A stretch of 43,775 bases of DNA, taken from NCBI GenBank assembly GCA_028277365.1, contig JANQGK010000257.1, forward strand, positions 1 to 43,775, given 5' to 3'. Positions 1 through 8,390 of the stretch are shown in pieces (positions within the stretch are counted from its first letter, which is position 1; every line of letters starts with the position of its first letter). The notes below the pieces were generated by a model. That model saw only the letters and a list, made by a program, of their open reading frames with translations. It had not been told where the DNA came from and ran no database searches. This stretch comes from Halieaceae bacterium. Lineage in GTDB: Bacteria; Pseudomonadota; Gammaproteobacteria; Pseudomonadales; Halieaceae. The position numbers were made by a program, and so were the translations under genes.

Positions 1-1
1 A

Positions 2-700
2 GCAGTGTGCCTGGCGGCCGCCCGGGCGGGATACGACGTCGGCCTCAACTTCCTCCAGAATCGAGTGGCTGCTGAGGCGGTCCGTGAACAGGTGCTGGCG
101 AGCGGCGTCCGCTGTGAGTTACTCAGCGCTGATGTCAGTGACGAAAGCCAGGTAGTCGACATGTTTCGCCAACTCGATGACTCCTTCGGCCGCCTCACCG
201 GGCTGGTGAATAACGCGGGTATTCTCGACGCCCAGGGTCGCCTGGAGACCATGAGTGCGGAGCGCATCAACCGCGTGTTGCAGACCAATGTGACGGGCAG
301 CTTCCTGTGCGCACGCGAGGCGGTAAAACGCATGTCCACTGCCCGTGGGGGCGCCGGTGGCAGCATCGTCAATGTCTCCTCTGCCGCCTCACGGCTGGGG
401 TCTCCGGGAGAGTACATCGACTACGCGGCCTCCAAGGGTGCAATCGATAGTATGACCCTGGGACTCGCCAAAGAGGTCGGCGCAGAAGGCATCCGCGTCA
501 ATGCGGTCAGGCCGGGTGTCATCTATACCGACATTCATGCCAGTGGCGGTGAACCCGGGCGGGTGGACCGGGTAGGTCCAGGGTCCCCCCTCGGCCGTGG
601 CGGCTATCCCGAGGAGGTGGCCGCAGCAATACTCTGGCTGTTATCCGATGCCGCGTCTTATACCACGGGCAGTTTTACCGAAGTATCGGGCGGGCGCTGA
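2..700 (+). CDS. SDR family oxidoreductase, 5' truncated by window edge
   Basis: C-terminal 232 residues of a classical short-chain dehydrogenase/reductase that uses NAD(P)(H) to oxidise or reduce an alcohol/ketone. The N-terminal TGxxxGIG dinucleotide-binding turn lies before the window: the open frame runs in from base 2, so the GTG at 5 is probably internal. Visible motifs are NNAG (about base 209), the Ser of VSSAAS and the catalytic pair YAASK near 422-436, followed by a PG segment and a C-terminal TGSFTEVSGG block. The gene converges on the TrmB-type regulator with only 9 bp between the stops. The family includes FabG-like and sugar or glucose dehydrogenase-like enzymes; the substrate cannot be read from the sequence. 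Confidence 0.88.
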   Translation, partial: AVCLAAARAGYDVGLNFLQNRVAAEAVREQVLASGVRCELLSADVSDESQVVDMFRQLDDSFGRLTGLVNNAGILDAQGRLETMSAERINRVLQTNVTGSFLCAREAVKRMSTARGGAGGSIVNVSSAASRLGSPGEYIDYAASKGAIDSMTLGLAKEVGAEGIRVNAVRPGVIYTDIHASGGEPGRVDRVGPGSPLGRGGYPEEVAAAILWLLSDAASYTTGSFTEVSGGR

Positions 701-709
701 GGCGCCGCT

Positions 710-1450
710 TTAGAGCAGGCCCCAGAGCGTATCGAACATCAGCTGCTGGGTGCTGGCCACCGCTGGCGACTCGATCACAATCACCACCGGGTAGTTTTTC
801 TTCGCCAGGGTGATGATGGCGACCTTGGGGGGGTAGATGGCGATATAGGAAGCGTCACTGCCGGCCCCGGCGGGCAGCCATTTGCGCTCTGCCAGCTCCG
901 CCTCGTCGCCGCCCTCACCGATGGCAATCACCCGCACCCGGATTCCGCGCTGCACCCGTTGCCGGGTAAAGTTGGGAAAGGGTCGGTACAGGTGTTCCCG
1001 CAGGGTCTTGGTGGAGATGACCGCATAGGCGGGCTCGGGCTGCTGTTCGGTAGAGTCCAGCAGGTCGCGCAGCACCAGCTCAACACCGTCGTCACCCTCG
1101 TAGAATCGAACATTGTCCGGCAGGGCTTCCGGCTGCTCGCTCTTGAGGGCGGGAATCACTTCCCGGCGCAGGGTGTCCAGTGCCTGATTCAGGGCCTGTT
1201 GCTTGCTCTCACCCAGTCGCAATAGCCGCTCCGGGTCTTCGGCCTGGAACACGCGCCGCTTGCCGCGCGGAAAGTAGCTGACGATGCCGCGGGTGGCCAG
1301 TTCCTTAAGGGTTTCGTAGGTGGTGCCGCGATTGATCCCGCTCTCGGCGGCCACATCGCGAATCGAGGCCGGGCCCAGCCGCAGCAGGGCGTGATAAATG
1401 CGCACCTGGCGGTCACTGAGGTCCAATGCCTGCAGGCTGTCGAGTTGCAT
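710..1450 (-). CDS. TrmB-family transcriptional regulator
   Basis: A 246-residue regulator. The N-terminal winged helix-turn-helix (about residues 8-70) has the TrmB signature, including IRDVAAESGINRGTTYETLK, then a wing with basic residues (PRGKRRVF). A short coiled segment (about 75-105) follows, then a C-terminal effector domain of the PLD-like TrmB type (about 110-246, with VRFYEGDDG, RGIRVRVIAIG and IYPPKVAIITL). TrmB proteins usually sense sugars or related metabolites; most described members are archaeal. It starts at ATG 1450 and diverges from glmU across 181 bp that hold an inverted repeat at 1491-1511. Control of itself and of glmUS is a plausible inference, not shown. Confidence 0.82.
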   Translation of the reverse strand: MQLDSLQALDLSDRQVRIYHALLRLGPASIRDVAAESGINRGTTYETLKELATRGIVSYFPRGKRRVFQAEDPERLLRLGESKQQALNQALDTLRREVIPALKSEQPEALPDNVRFYEGDDGVELVLRDLLDSTEQQPEPAYAVISTKTLREHLYRPFPNFTRQRVQRGIRVRVIAIGEGGDEAELAERKWLPAGAGSDASYIAIYPPKVAIITLAKKNYPVVIVIESPAVASTQQLMFDTLWGLL

Positions 1451-1490
1451 GGGCCAAGCCTCCGGGGATCTGGGCGGTGTTTGCTCGCCG

Positions 1491-1511
1491 TTGTCAATTT
1501 TTTATTGACAA
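1491..1511. promoter_or_regulatory. 21-bp perfect inverted repeat, candidate operator
   Basis: TTGTCAAT, five T, ATTGACAA: two perfect 8-base arms around a 5-base spacer. It lies 41 bp upstream of the TrmB-type gene start and 7 bp upstream of a -35-like box serving glmU. The position and symmetry fit a dimeric regulator site controlling one or both divergent genes. The right arm contains a consensus TTGACA, but no -10 follows at the usual distance. Confidence 0.5.
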
Positions 1512-1517
1512 AGCCCG

Positions 1518-1546
1518 TTGAATTGCCGAAATCCAACAATGATAAT
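1518..1546 (+). promoter_or_regulatory. Candidate sigma-70 promoter for glmU-glmS
   Basis: TTGAAT (1518-1523), a 17-bp spacer, then GATAAT (1541-1546). This predicts a start near 1553 and an untranslated leader of about 80 nt before the glmU ATG. The inverted repeat at 1491-1511 abuts the upstream side. Confidence 0.5.
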
Positions 1547-1573
1547 GCTCGGCTCATACAATAATGTCAAAAA

Positions 1574-1583
1574 TGTCATGACA
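1574..1583. promoter_or_regulatory. Short palindrome in glmU leader
   Basis: TGTCATGACA, a perfect 10-bp palindrome about 20 bp downstream of the predicted glmU transcription start. A further TGTCA half-site lies at 1565-1569. The half-site TGTCA/TGACA is shared with the inverted repeat at 1491-1511, suggesting a multi-site operator. A chance occurrence cannot be excluded. Confidence 0.3.
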
Positions 1584-1631
1584 CGTCGCCTCTCTGCCAT
1601 TGAGTAGGCGCCCGGGAGGCCCGTCAGCCAC

Positions 1632-3044
1632 ATGAAACTCGATATCGTCATTCTCGCCGCCGGTGAAGGCAAGCGCATGCACTCTACCCTGCCTAAGGTG
1701 CTGCACCGGGTCGGAGGTATCCCCCTGCTCCAACACGTGCTGGACAGCGCTGACGCTCTGGCGCCGGTGGCCTGCCACGTGGTGGTCGGGCACGGCTCGG
1801 AGCAGGTACGGGAAAGCCTCTTGCAACGCCGCCTCAACTGGGTGTTGCAGGACCAGCAGCTGGGCACCGGCCACGCGGTGATGCAGGCTTTGCCCGCCAT
1901 CGATGACGACGCCACGGTACTGGTTCTGTACGGCGATGTGCCACTGATCAGCCCCGACACGCTCAAAGATCTGCTGGCCCAGGCCATGACCGGCCCCGCG
2001 CTTCTAACCGCCCGCGTCAATGACCCTCACGGTTACGGCCGTATCCTGCGCACCAAGAAAGGCCGGCTGGTGGGAGTGGTGGAAGAGCGCGACGCCATTC
2101 CCAAGGAGCGGCTGATCAACGAAATCAACACCGGCATACTCGCTGCGCCTGCCCACCACCTCAAGCAACTGCTGCCCCAGGTGGGCAACAACAACACCCA
2201 GGGTGAGTATTATCTGCCCGATATCGTCGGCCTGGCATTGCGCGAGGGCATTCCTGTTGCTACCGCCACGGCGCCCTCGGAAATCGAGGTGCTGGGAGTC
2301 AACGACCGGGTGCAGCTCAACCGGGTCGAGCGCGAGTACCAGCGTCGCCTGGCGGCAGAACTCCTGCAGGCCGGGGTCGGCGTCGCCGACGGTAGTCGGC
2401 TGGATATTCGCGGCAGCCTGGAATGCGGTCGCGATGTGTCTATCGACGTGAACTGTGTTTTTGAGGGTTCCAACTCCCTTGCTGATGGCGTGAAGGTGGG
2501 CGCCAACTGCGTATTAATCGACTGCAGCATTGGTCCGGGTACCGAAATCAAGCCTTTCACTCATATGGAAGGGGTAGCCACCGCGGCCAACTGCGTGATC
2601 GGCCCCTTCGCCCGACTGCGCCCGGAGACCCGCCTGGCCGAGGCCGTGCGCATCGGCAATTTCGTGGAAACCAAAAAGTCCGAGCTGGGTGCCGGCAGCA
2701 AGGTCAACCACCTGAGCTATATCGGCGACACGGACATGGGAGAGCGGGTCAACATTGGCGCCGGTACCATCACCTGCAACTACGATGGTGCCAACAAGCA
2801 CCGCACGCAGATCGGTAACGGCGTATTCGTCGGCTCCAATTCCACGCTGGTAGCACCGGTGGAAATCGAGGATCGCGGCTTTGTCGGTGCCGGCTCCACC
2901 ATCACTAAGACCGTGCCCGGCAACCAGCTGGCCATCTCCCGCGCCCGCCAGCGCAATCTCGACGGTTGGAAGCGCCCGGAGAAAAAAACCTCCGAACCCT
3001 CCCGGGAATCTGCCGTCGGCGACCCCTCCGAGAGCGACGCGTAA
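1632..3044 (+). CDS. glmU: Bifunctional GlmU: glucosamine-1-phosphate acetyltransferase / UDP-GlcNAc pyrophosphorylase
   Basis: Makes UDP-N-acetylglucosamine from glucosamine-1-phosphate, acetyl-CoA and UTP in the cytoplasm, feeding peptidoglycan and lipid A. At 470 residues it is close to family length. The N-terminal pyrophosphorylase domain (about 1-225) opens with LAAGEGKRMHS followed by PKVLH and has a YGDVPL metal-site segment and a NEINTG segment. The C-terminal left-handed beta-helix acetyltransferase (about 245-450) carries repeated hexapeptides and the NYDGANKHRT active-site loop. It starts at ATG 1632. glmS begins one base after its stop, so the two form an operon. The final 25 residues, rich in Pro, Ser and Glu, look unstructured. 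Confidence 0.98.
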   Translation: MKLDIVILAAGEGKRMHSTLPKVLHRVGGIPLLQHVLDSADALAPVACHVVVGHGSEQVRESLLQRRLNWVLQDQQLGTGHAVMQALPAIDDDATVLVLYGDVPLISPDTLKDLLAQAMTGPALLTARVNDPHGYGRILRTKKGRLVGVVEERDAIPKERLINEINTGILAAPAHHLKQLLPQVGNNNTQGEYYLPDIVGLALREGIPVATATAPSEIEVLGVNDRVQLNRVEREYQRRLAAELLQAGVGVADGSRLDIRGSLECGRDVSIDVNCVFEGSNSLADGVKVGANCVLIDCSIGPGTEIKPFTHMEGVATAANCVIGPFARLRPETRLAEAVRIGNFVETKKSELGAGSKVNHLSYIGDTDMGERVNIGAGTITCNYDGANKHRTQIGNGVFVGSNSTLVAPVEIEDRGFVGAGSTITKTVPGNQLAISRARQRNLDGWKRPEKKTSEPSRESAVGDPSESDA

Positions 3045-3045
3045 C

Positions 3046-4893
3046 ATGTGTGGCATCGTGGGCGCGGCGGCACGCCGCGAGGTGTCAGGTATTCTCCTGG
3101 AAGGCCTGCGGCGCCTGGAGTATCGGGGCTACGACTCTGCCGGCCTGGCCCTGATCGACCATGACACCGGCCTGATGCTGCACAAGCAGCAGGGCAAGGT
3201 GGCCGCCCTCGAGCAGATTCAACGGCAGCAGCCCATTCTCGGCTGCACGGGAATCGCCCACACCCGCTGGGCCACCCATGGCGAGCCCAGCCAGGCCAAT
3301 GCTCATCCACACACCGCCGGCAACCGGGTAGCGCTGGTGCACAACGGCATTATTGAAAACCATCAGGCGCTGCGGGCACGCCTGCTTGCAGCGGGCTTCG
3401 AACCCCTGTCGGCCACCGACTCCGAACTGGTGGTGCTGCTGCTGGTCGAGCAGCTCGAGCAGGGCGCAAGCCTTATGCAGGCGATGCTGGTGGTGGTGCC
3501 GCAACTGGAAGGCGCCTTTGCCCTGGCCGCCATCGACGCCGAGCACCCGGACCAGGTGGTGGCCGCCCGCCGCGGCAGTCCGCTGGTAATCGGCGTGGGT
3601 ATCGGTGAGAACTTTCTGGCCTCGGACCAGTTGGCCCTGCGCCAGGTCACCGACAGTTTCGTGTACCTGGAAGACGGTGATGTCGCCCTGCTGACGCCGA
3701 CCCGGCGGGACATTGTCGATGCACAGGGCGAAGCGGTGGAGCGCCCGGTGGAAAGCCTGTCTGACACGGTGGAAGTCGTTGATCGCGGCGAGCACTCCCA
3801 CTTTATGTACAAGGAAATCTTCGAGCAGCCCAGGGTGATAGGCGACACCCTGGCCAGCGCGCTGCCGGCCTCGGGCGAGCTGGATTTCGGGGTGCTGGAT
3901 GCGGCTTTCGGGGCCGCCGCTGCAGAACTGTTCCCGACGATCCGCGGTGTGCAGATCGTCGCCTGCGGCACCAGCTACCACGCCGGCCTGGTAGCCCGCT
4001 ACTGGCTGGAACAATGGGCGGGCCTGCCCTGCCAGGTCGAAATTGCCAGCGAGTTCCGCTATCGCTGCCGGGTGCAGCACAGGGACACCCTGCTGGTGAC
4101 CGTGTCCCAGTCGGGTGAGACTGCGGATACGCTGGCGGCCCTGCGCAACATCGCCGCCGACGAGTTCGCGGCTACCCTCGCTATCATCAATACTCCCAAC
4201 AGCGCCCTGGCCCGGGAATCAGAACTGGTCTTCCACACCCGGGCCGGTGTGGAAGTGGGCGTGGCGTCCACCAAGGCCTTCACCACCCAGTTGATGGCGT
4301 TCCTGCTGCTCACCCTGGCCCTGGGCCGCCACAACCGACTCACCGAACCGGCCGCAGAGGAATTCCTGTCCACTCTCAAGCAGGTGCCGGCTCTGGTCGA
4401 ATCCACGCTGGCCAGTGATGCCGAGATCAAGCAGGTGTCGGAAGAGTTTGTCGGCCGCTTCAACGCTCTGTTCCTGGGGCGCGGCATCCATTCCCCCATT
4501 GCCATGGAGGGGGCGCTCAAGCTCAAGGAAATCTCCTATATTCACGCTGAATCCTACCCGGCCGGTGAGCTCAAGCACGGCCCTCTGGCCCTGGTGGACC
4601 GGGATATGCCGGTGGTGGCTGTTGCGCCCAGCAACGAGTTACTGGAGAAGCTCAAGTCAAACCTGGAGGAGGTGCGAGCCCGGGGCGGTGAACTCTACGT
4701 GTTTGCCGATGAGGCCGCTGGCTTCAACGACGAGGCCCAGGTGACTGTGGTGCCGGTACCTCACGGCCCGGAACTCATCATGCCGTTTATTCACACGGTG
4801 GCACTGCAGCTGCTGTCCTACCATGTGGCAGTAATGAAAGGCACCGACGTCGACAAACCTCGCAATCTGGCCAAGTCGGTGACCGTCGAATAG
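3046..4893 (+). CDS. glmS: Glutamine--fructose-6-phosphate aminotransferase (isomerizing)
   Basis: Converts fructose-6-phosphate and glutamine to glucosamine-6-phosphate, the committed step of amino-sugar synthesis. The start is ATG 3046 because maturation exposes Cys2 (MCGIVG) as the glutaminase nucleophile; the longer upstream open frame is not coding. The protein has 615 residues. The N-terminal class-II glutaminase (about 1-240) has HTRWATHG and HNGIIEN. Two SIS sugar-isomerase domains (about 290-600) include CGTSYHA, SQSGET and EGALKLKEISYIHAE, and the end is KPRNLAKSVTVE as in the family. The 1-base gap to glmU leaves no room for the separate GlmZ-type sRNA target leader known in Escherichia coli. 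Confidence 0.98.
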   Translation: MCGIVGAAARREVSGILLEGLRRLEYRGYDSAGLALIDHDTGLMLHKQQGKVAALEQIQRQQPILGCTGIAHTRWATHGEPSQANAHPHTAGNRVALVHNGIIENHQALRARLLAAGFEPLSATDSELVVLLLVEQLEQGASLMQAMLVVVPQLEGAFALAAIDAEHPDQVVAARRGSPLVIGVGIGENFLASDQLALRQVTDSFVYLEDGDVALLTPTRRDIVDAQGEAVERPVESLSDTVEVVDRGEHSHFMYKEIFEQPRVIGDTLASALPASGELDFGVLDAAFGAAAAELFPTIRGVQIVACGTSYHAGLVARYWLEQWAGLPCQVEIASEFRYRCRVQHRDTLLVTVSQSGETADTLAALRNIAADEFAATLAIINTPNSALARESELVFHTRAGVEVGVASTKAFTTQLMAFLLLTLALGRHNRLTEPAAEEFLSTLKQVPALVESTLASDAEIKQVSEEFVGRFNALFLGRGIHSPIAMEGALKLKEISYIHAESYPAGELKHGPLALVDRDMPVVAVAPSNELLEKLKSNLEEVRARGGELYVFADEAAGFNDEAQVTVVPVPHGPELIMPFIHTVALQLLSYHVAVMKGTDVDKPRNLAKSVTVE

Positions 4894-4984
4894 CCGGCTA
4901 GTGCTGGCCGGCCGAAGATACCGCCCGGCTGCCGTGTGAGGTATGCTTGCACGCCCAAGTATTCCGTAAAGACCAAGGTTCTCC

Positions 4985-7411
4985 ATGATCCGCCGCGCCT
5001 CGTGGCTGTCCCTGACGGCCCTGCTCCTCTCTACGCCCGCCTCCGCCGCCATCGAACAAACCAAAGGCGAGTTCCAGGACAAGTTCCGCCAGTTGGACGA
5101 GGTGCTGCCCACGGCCAACAGCTACCGTACGGCCGGCAGAGAGCCCGGGCATGAGTACTGGCAACAAAAGGTCGACTACGACATCGATGTGCGGCTGCTG
5201 GAGGAGCGCCGGCGCATTGAAGCCCAAGAGCGTATTCGCTATACCAACAACAGTCCGGACACTCTGCGGTTCCTTTGGCTGCAGCTCGACCAGAATCGCT
5301 TCCGCAGCGATTCCCTCGCCGAGCGCAGCGCCGCGTTCGCCGACAGTAGTCGGCGGGGACCCAAATCCAAGGCCGCCAACGGCAGCAAGCCCCCGCAAAT
5401 CAGCATCGACGAACTGCGTCGCCAGCAATTCATGGCCGACAACGAGCCGGGCTACGAGCTTCCCTCCGTGCGAGATGCCCGCGGCGCGCTGGCGCATACG
5501 GTGGTCGGCACCAACCTGCGTATCGATCTGCGCACACCTTTGAAGCCCGGCGAATCGGTTGAGTTCGAAATAGAGTTTGCCTTTAACATCCTCGAGGAAG
5601 ATGCGGTCTCGGCGCGCTCCGGGTACGAACATTTTCCTGACGATGAGCGCGAGGGCGGGAACGATATCTTCCTGCTGGCGCAGTGGTTCCCGCGGCTGCA
5701 TGCCTACACTGATTACGAGGGTTGGACCAACAAGGAGTTCCTGGGCCGCGGAGAATTCACCCTGGAATTCGGCGATTACACCGTCGACATCACTGTACCC
5801 GAGGATCACATCGTGTCCTCTACCGGGGTGCTGCGGAACCCGAAAGACGTGCTCACGCGCAAACAGCGCGAGCGGCTGGAGTCTGCTCGCAAGGCGGATG
5901 CTCCGGTATTTATCGTCACGGCGGAAGAAGCGCTGGCGAACGAGCGCGAGGCGGCCAGTGGTTCAAAAACCTGGCGATTCAAGGCAGAACAGGTCCGCGA
6001 CTTTGCCTGGGCTTCGTCGCGCAAGTTCATCTGGGATGCCCAGGGCTACCAGCAGGGCGGCAGCGTGCAGCCCGAGGTGATGGCCATGTCCTTCTACCCC
6101 AAGGAAGGTGAGCCGCTGTGGTCCAACTACTCTACAGCCGCTGTCATTCACACCATGGAGGTGTACTCGCGCTTCTCCTTTGACTACCCCTATCCGGTAG
6201 CACAGTCGGTGAACGGCCCTGTGGGTGGCATGGAGTATCCGATGATCACCTTCAACGGGCCGCGCACCGATTTGCAGGACGACGGCGAACGGACCTATTC
6301 ACTGGCCGAGAAGCGCTTCCTGGTCGGGGTGGTCATCCACGAGATTGGGCACAACTATTTCCCGATGATCGTCAACTCCGACGAACGTCAGTGGACCTGG
6401 ATGGACGAAGGCCTCAACAGCTTCCTGGACGCCATGGCCGGCTGGGAATGGGATCCGGAGATACCCTGGAACAACCAGCCGCGCGACCTCGTCGACTATA
6501 TGAAGTCCGAGCGCCAGGTGCCGATCATGACGCAGTCAGACTCCGTGCTGCGCCTGGGGCCCAACGCCTACGGCAAGCCGGCGGCGGCATTGATGATCCT
6601 GCGAGAAACCATCATGGGTCGCGAGTTGTTCGATTTCGCTTTCCGGGAATACTCGCGACGCTGGATGTTCAAGCGCCCGGCACCGGCGGACTTCTTCAGA
6701 ACGATGGAGGAGGCGTCAGGGGTCGACCTGGATTGGTTCTGGCGAGGCTGGTTCTACACCACGGACCACGTGGACATCGGTATCGACCGAATCTGGAAAC
6801 TGCGCCTTGACACCAAAGACCCGGATATCGACTACGACCGCCGACGTCAGGAAGAAGCCGACAAGCCGGCCTCCGTCATTGTCGAGCGCAACCGGACCGA
6901 ACGACGCACCTGGGTTGAGCAGAACCCGGGCATCCGCGACTTTTATGACGAGAACGACCGCTTCACCGTAACTAACGAGGAGCGTAACGATTATCAGGAG
7001 TTTCTCGACGAGCTCGAGGACTGGGAGCGGGCGGCGCTGGCCCGAGCCGTTGAGGAAGACAAGCACTACTATGTGCTGGAATTCAGCAACCGCGGCGGCC
7101 TGGTGATGCCGATCCTGCTGCAGTTAAGTTATGCCGACGGTAGCAGCGAGCGGTTGGATATCCCCGCCGAGATCTGGCGCCGCAATGCCCGAGCCGTGAA
7201 GAAACTGATCGTCACCGATCGGGAGCTGACCCAGGTCCTCATCGACCCCCGCTGGGAGACCGCGGATACCGATGTGGAAAACAATTACTATCCGCGTCGC
7301 ATCGTACCCTCTCGCATCGAGGCCTATAAGTCACCGGACCGGGAGGGGATGGAGTACCGCGACATCATGCAGGACATCAAGGCCGAGTTGGAGACCGGGG
7401 ACGAGGAGTGA
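4985..7411 (+). CDS. Secreted M1-family metallopeptidase
   Basis: An 808-residue zinc peptidase with an N-terminal signal peptide (MIRRASWLSLTALLLS, then TPASAA), so it probably acts in the periplasm or outside the cell. The zinc site is HEIGH at residues 452-456 with the third ligand Glu475 in WMDEGLNSF (HExxH-x18-E, the gluzincin pattern). A GGMEYPM segment replaces the GAMEN exopeptidase motif. The N-terminal beta domain (about 45-310) precedes the catalytic domain (about 330-600); the C-terminal 200 residues are acidic and of unclear fold. Its stop overlaps the GTG of the next gene, indicating translational coupling. It is probably an aminopeptidase, but specificity cannot be read. Confidence 0.92.
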   Translation: MIRRASWLSLTALLLSTPASAAIEQTKGEFQDKFRQLDEVLPTANSYRTAGREPGHEYWQQKVDYDIDVRLLEERRRIEAQERIRYTNNSPDTLRFLWLQLDQNRFRSDSLAERSAAFADSSRRGPKSKAANGSKPPQISIDELRRQQFMADNEPGYELPSVRDARGALAHTVVGTNLRIDLRTPLKPGESVEFEIEFAFNILEEDAVSARSGYEHFPDDEREGGNDIFLLAQWFPRLHAYTDYEGWTNKEFLGRGEFTLEFGDYTVDITVPEDHIVSSTGVLRNPKDVLTRKQRERLESARKADAPVFIVTAEEALANEREAASGSKTWRFKAEQVRDFAWASSRKFIWDAQGYQQGGSVQPEVMAMSFYPKEGEPLWSNYSTAAVIHTMEVYSRFSFDYPYPVAQSVNGPVGGMEYPMITFNGPRTDLQDDGERTYSLAEKRFLVGVVIHEIGHNYFPMIVNSDERQWTWMDEGLNSFLDAMAGWEWDPEIPWNNQPRDLVDYMKSERQVPIMTQSDSVLRLGPNAYGKPAAALMILRETIMGRELFDFAFREYSRRWMFKRPAPADFFRTMEEASGVDLDWFWRGWFYTTDHVDIGIDRIWKLRLDTKDPDIDYDRRRQEEADKPASVIVERNRTERRTWVEQNPGIRDFYDENDRFTVTNEERNDYQEFLDELEDWERAALARAVEEDKHYYVLEFSNRGGLVMPILLQLSYADGSSERLDIPAEIWRRNARAVKKLIVTDRELTQVLIDPRWETADTDVENNYYPRRIVPSRIEAYKSPDREGMEYRDIMQDIKAELETGDEE

Positions 7412-7905
7412 GCACACGCCTGCCCGCGGCGGCACTGCTGATGGCTATGCTGCTGGCGTTGCCGGCGGCGGCACATCAGCAGAAGGAATCCATCACCCGG
7501 GTGCTGTTGAATCCGCGCACCGGCAATATCGAGGTGATGCACCGCTTCCTGTTACATGATGCGGAGCACGCCTGCCGCGAGTTGTTTGGTGAATCGGCCG
7601 ACCTGCTCAACAATCAGGCGGACCGCGACCGTTTCGAGAACTACGTCCACCAGCGTTTCTTCATGCTGGACCAGGACGGGGCGGTTATTCCTCTCAACCC
7701 CGTGGGCAATGAACTGGAAAACCGCTATCTGTGGGTCTACGCCGAGGCCCCGATCCCGGAGGGCCTCAGCGCCCTGACCCTGTCTCACGAAGCGCTGCGG
7801 GACCTTTGGCCGGAGCAGGTCAACCTGGTCAACGTGGAGCGTGACGGAACGGTACGCAGCGCCCTCTTCAACGGCGGTAGCCCAGAGATCACCGTGCGTT
7901 TCTAG
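7408..7905 (+). CDS. DUF6702 family secreted protein
   Basis: A 165-residue protein beginning at GTG 7408, with GTGA overlapping the stop of the M1 peptidase by 4 bp. An N-terminal signal peptide (MSTRLPAAALLMAMLLALPA, then AAHQQ) suggests export. The remaining domain resembles DUF6702: ESITRVLLNP at its start, an IEVMHRFLLHDAEH segment, and a C-terminus ending in an EITVRF strand. It has one clear Cys and no recognisable catalytic motif. The tight coupling suggests it works with, or is processed by, the peptidase; that is inference only. Function is unknown. Confidence 0.75.
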   Translation: MSTRLPAAALLMAMLLALPAAAHQQKESITRVLLNPRTGNIEVMHRFLLHDAEHACRELFGESADLLNNQADRDRFENYVHQRFFMLDQDGAVIPLNPVGNELENRYLWVYAEAPIPEGLSALTLSHEALRDLWPEQVNLVNVERDGTVRSALFNGGSPEITVRF

Positions 7906-7952
7906 TTAAAGGTGCGTAGAGTATTCGCGCGGCAACTACTTGGAGCTCTGCC

Positions 7953-8390
7953 ATGCGCTACATCCTGTGTCTTCTTCTATGCTGTCCTACTTCCTATGTG
8001 TTCGCGGAATGCATGCGCGATGACGGCCGCATTGAAACGGTGTGCGGTGCCGGGCCCTGCGTGAAGGACCGCTACGGGGAAGTTTATTGTGCGCCGCATA
8101 TCGACGGCACGGCGACTCTGGATCGCTACCAGCAGGCGGTGTGTTCTGTCGGGCGCTGCGCCAGGAGCAGAAATGACGAAATCATCTGCTCTCGCGAACC
8201 TGGCGGTGACGTTCTGTTAAACATCTACGGAGAGGCCGACTGCTATGGCGGATGCATTGTCGCAAGCGCTGAGGCCTGCGAGCGTGAATTTGCCGGCCCC
8301 CGCGATGAAGACGGCAATTTAACGCGCGAACCGGGCCCACCTCCTACCGGGCTGGAAGGTTATCGCCCGCCGGGCCGACCAACCAGATAG
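7953..8390 (+). CDS. Small secreted Cys-rich protein with tandem 33-residue repeats
   Basis: A 145-residue protein not recognised as a named family. A signal peptide (MRYILCLLLCCPTSYVFA) precedes a mature part with ten Cys. Residues 30-62 and 63-95 are tandem 33-residue units with the same pattern: VC, three residues, C, nine residues, C, then a D/G-rich stretch ending in Tyr, two residues and Ala. A partial third unit (DCYGGC) follows. The evenly spaced Cys suggest disulfide-linked modules outside the cytoplasm. The last 47 bp overlap the end of the DUF3604 gene on the other strand. The Pro-rich tail after about residue 115 looks disordered. A short secreted binding or structural protein is possible; nothing shows a catalytic role. 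Confidence 0.65.
   Translation: MRYILCLLLCCPTSYVFAECMRDDGRIETVCGAGPCVKDRYGEVYCAPHIDGTATLDRYQQAVCSVGRCARSRNDEIICSREPGGDVLLNIYGEADCYGGCIVASAEACEREFAGPRDEDGNLTREPGPPPTGLEGYRPPGRPTR

Noticed and set aside
2881-3045. N-terminal extension of glmS in the same frame
   Set aside because: It overlaps glmU in another frame and would bury the catalytic Cys that must be exposed after Met removal.
3085-4080. 331-codon antisense frame within glmS
   Set aside because: It lies opposite well-conserved GlmS sequence, with low-complexity His/Gln-rich translation typical of a shadow frame.
4893-4912. GCCGGC/GCCGGC hairpin just after glmS as a terminator
   Set aside because: The 6-bp stem has an 8-base loop and no T tract follows, so it is not a convincing intrinsic terminator.
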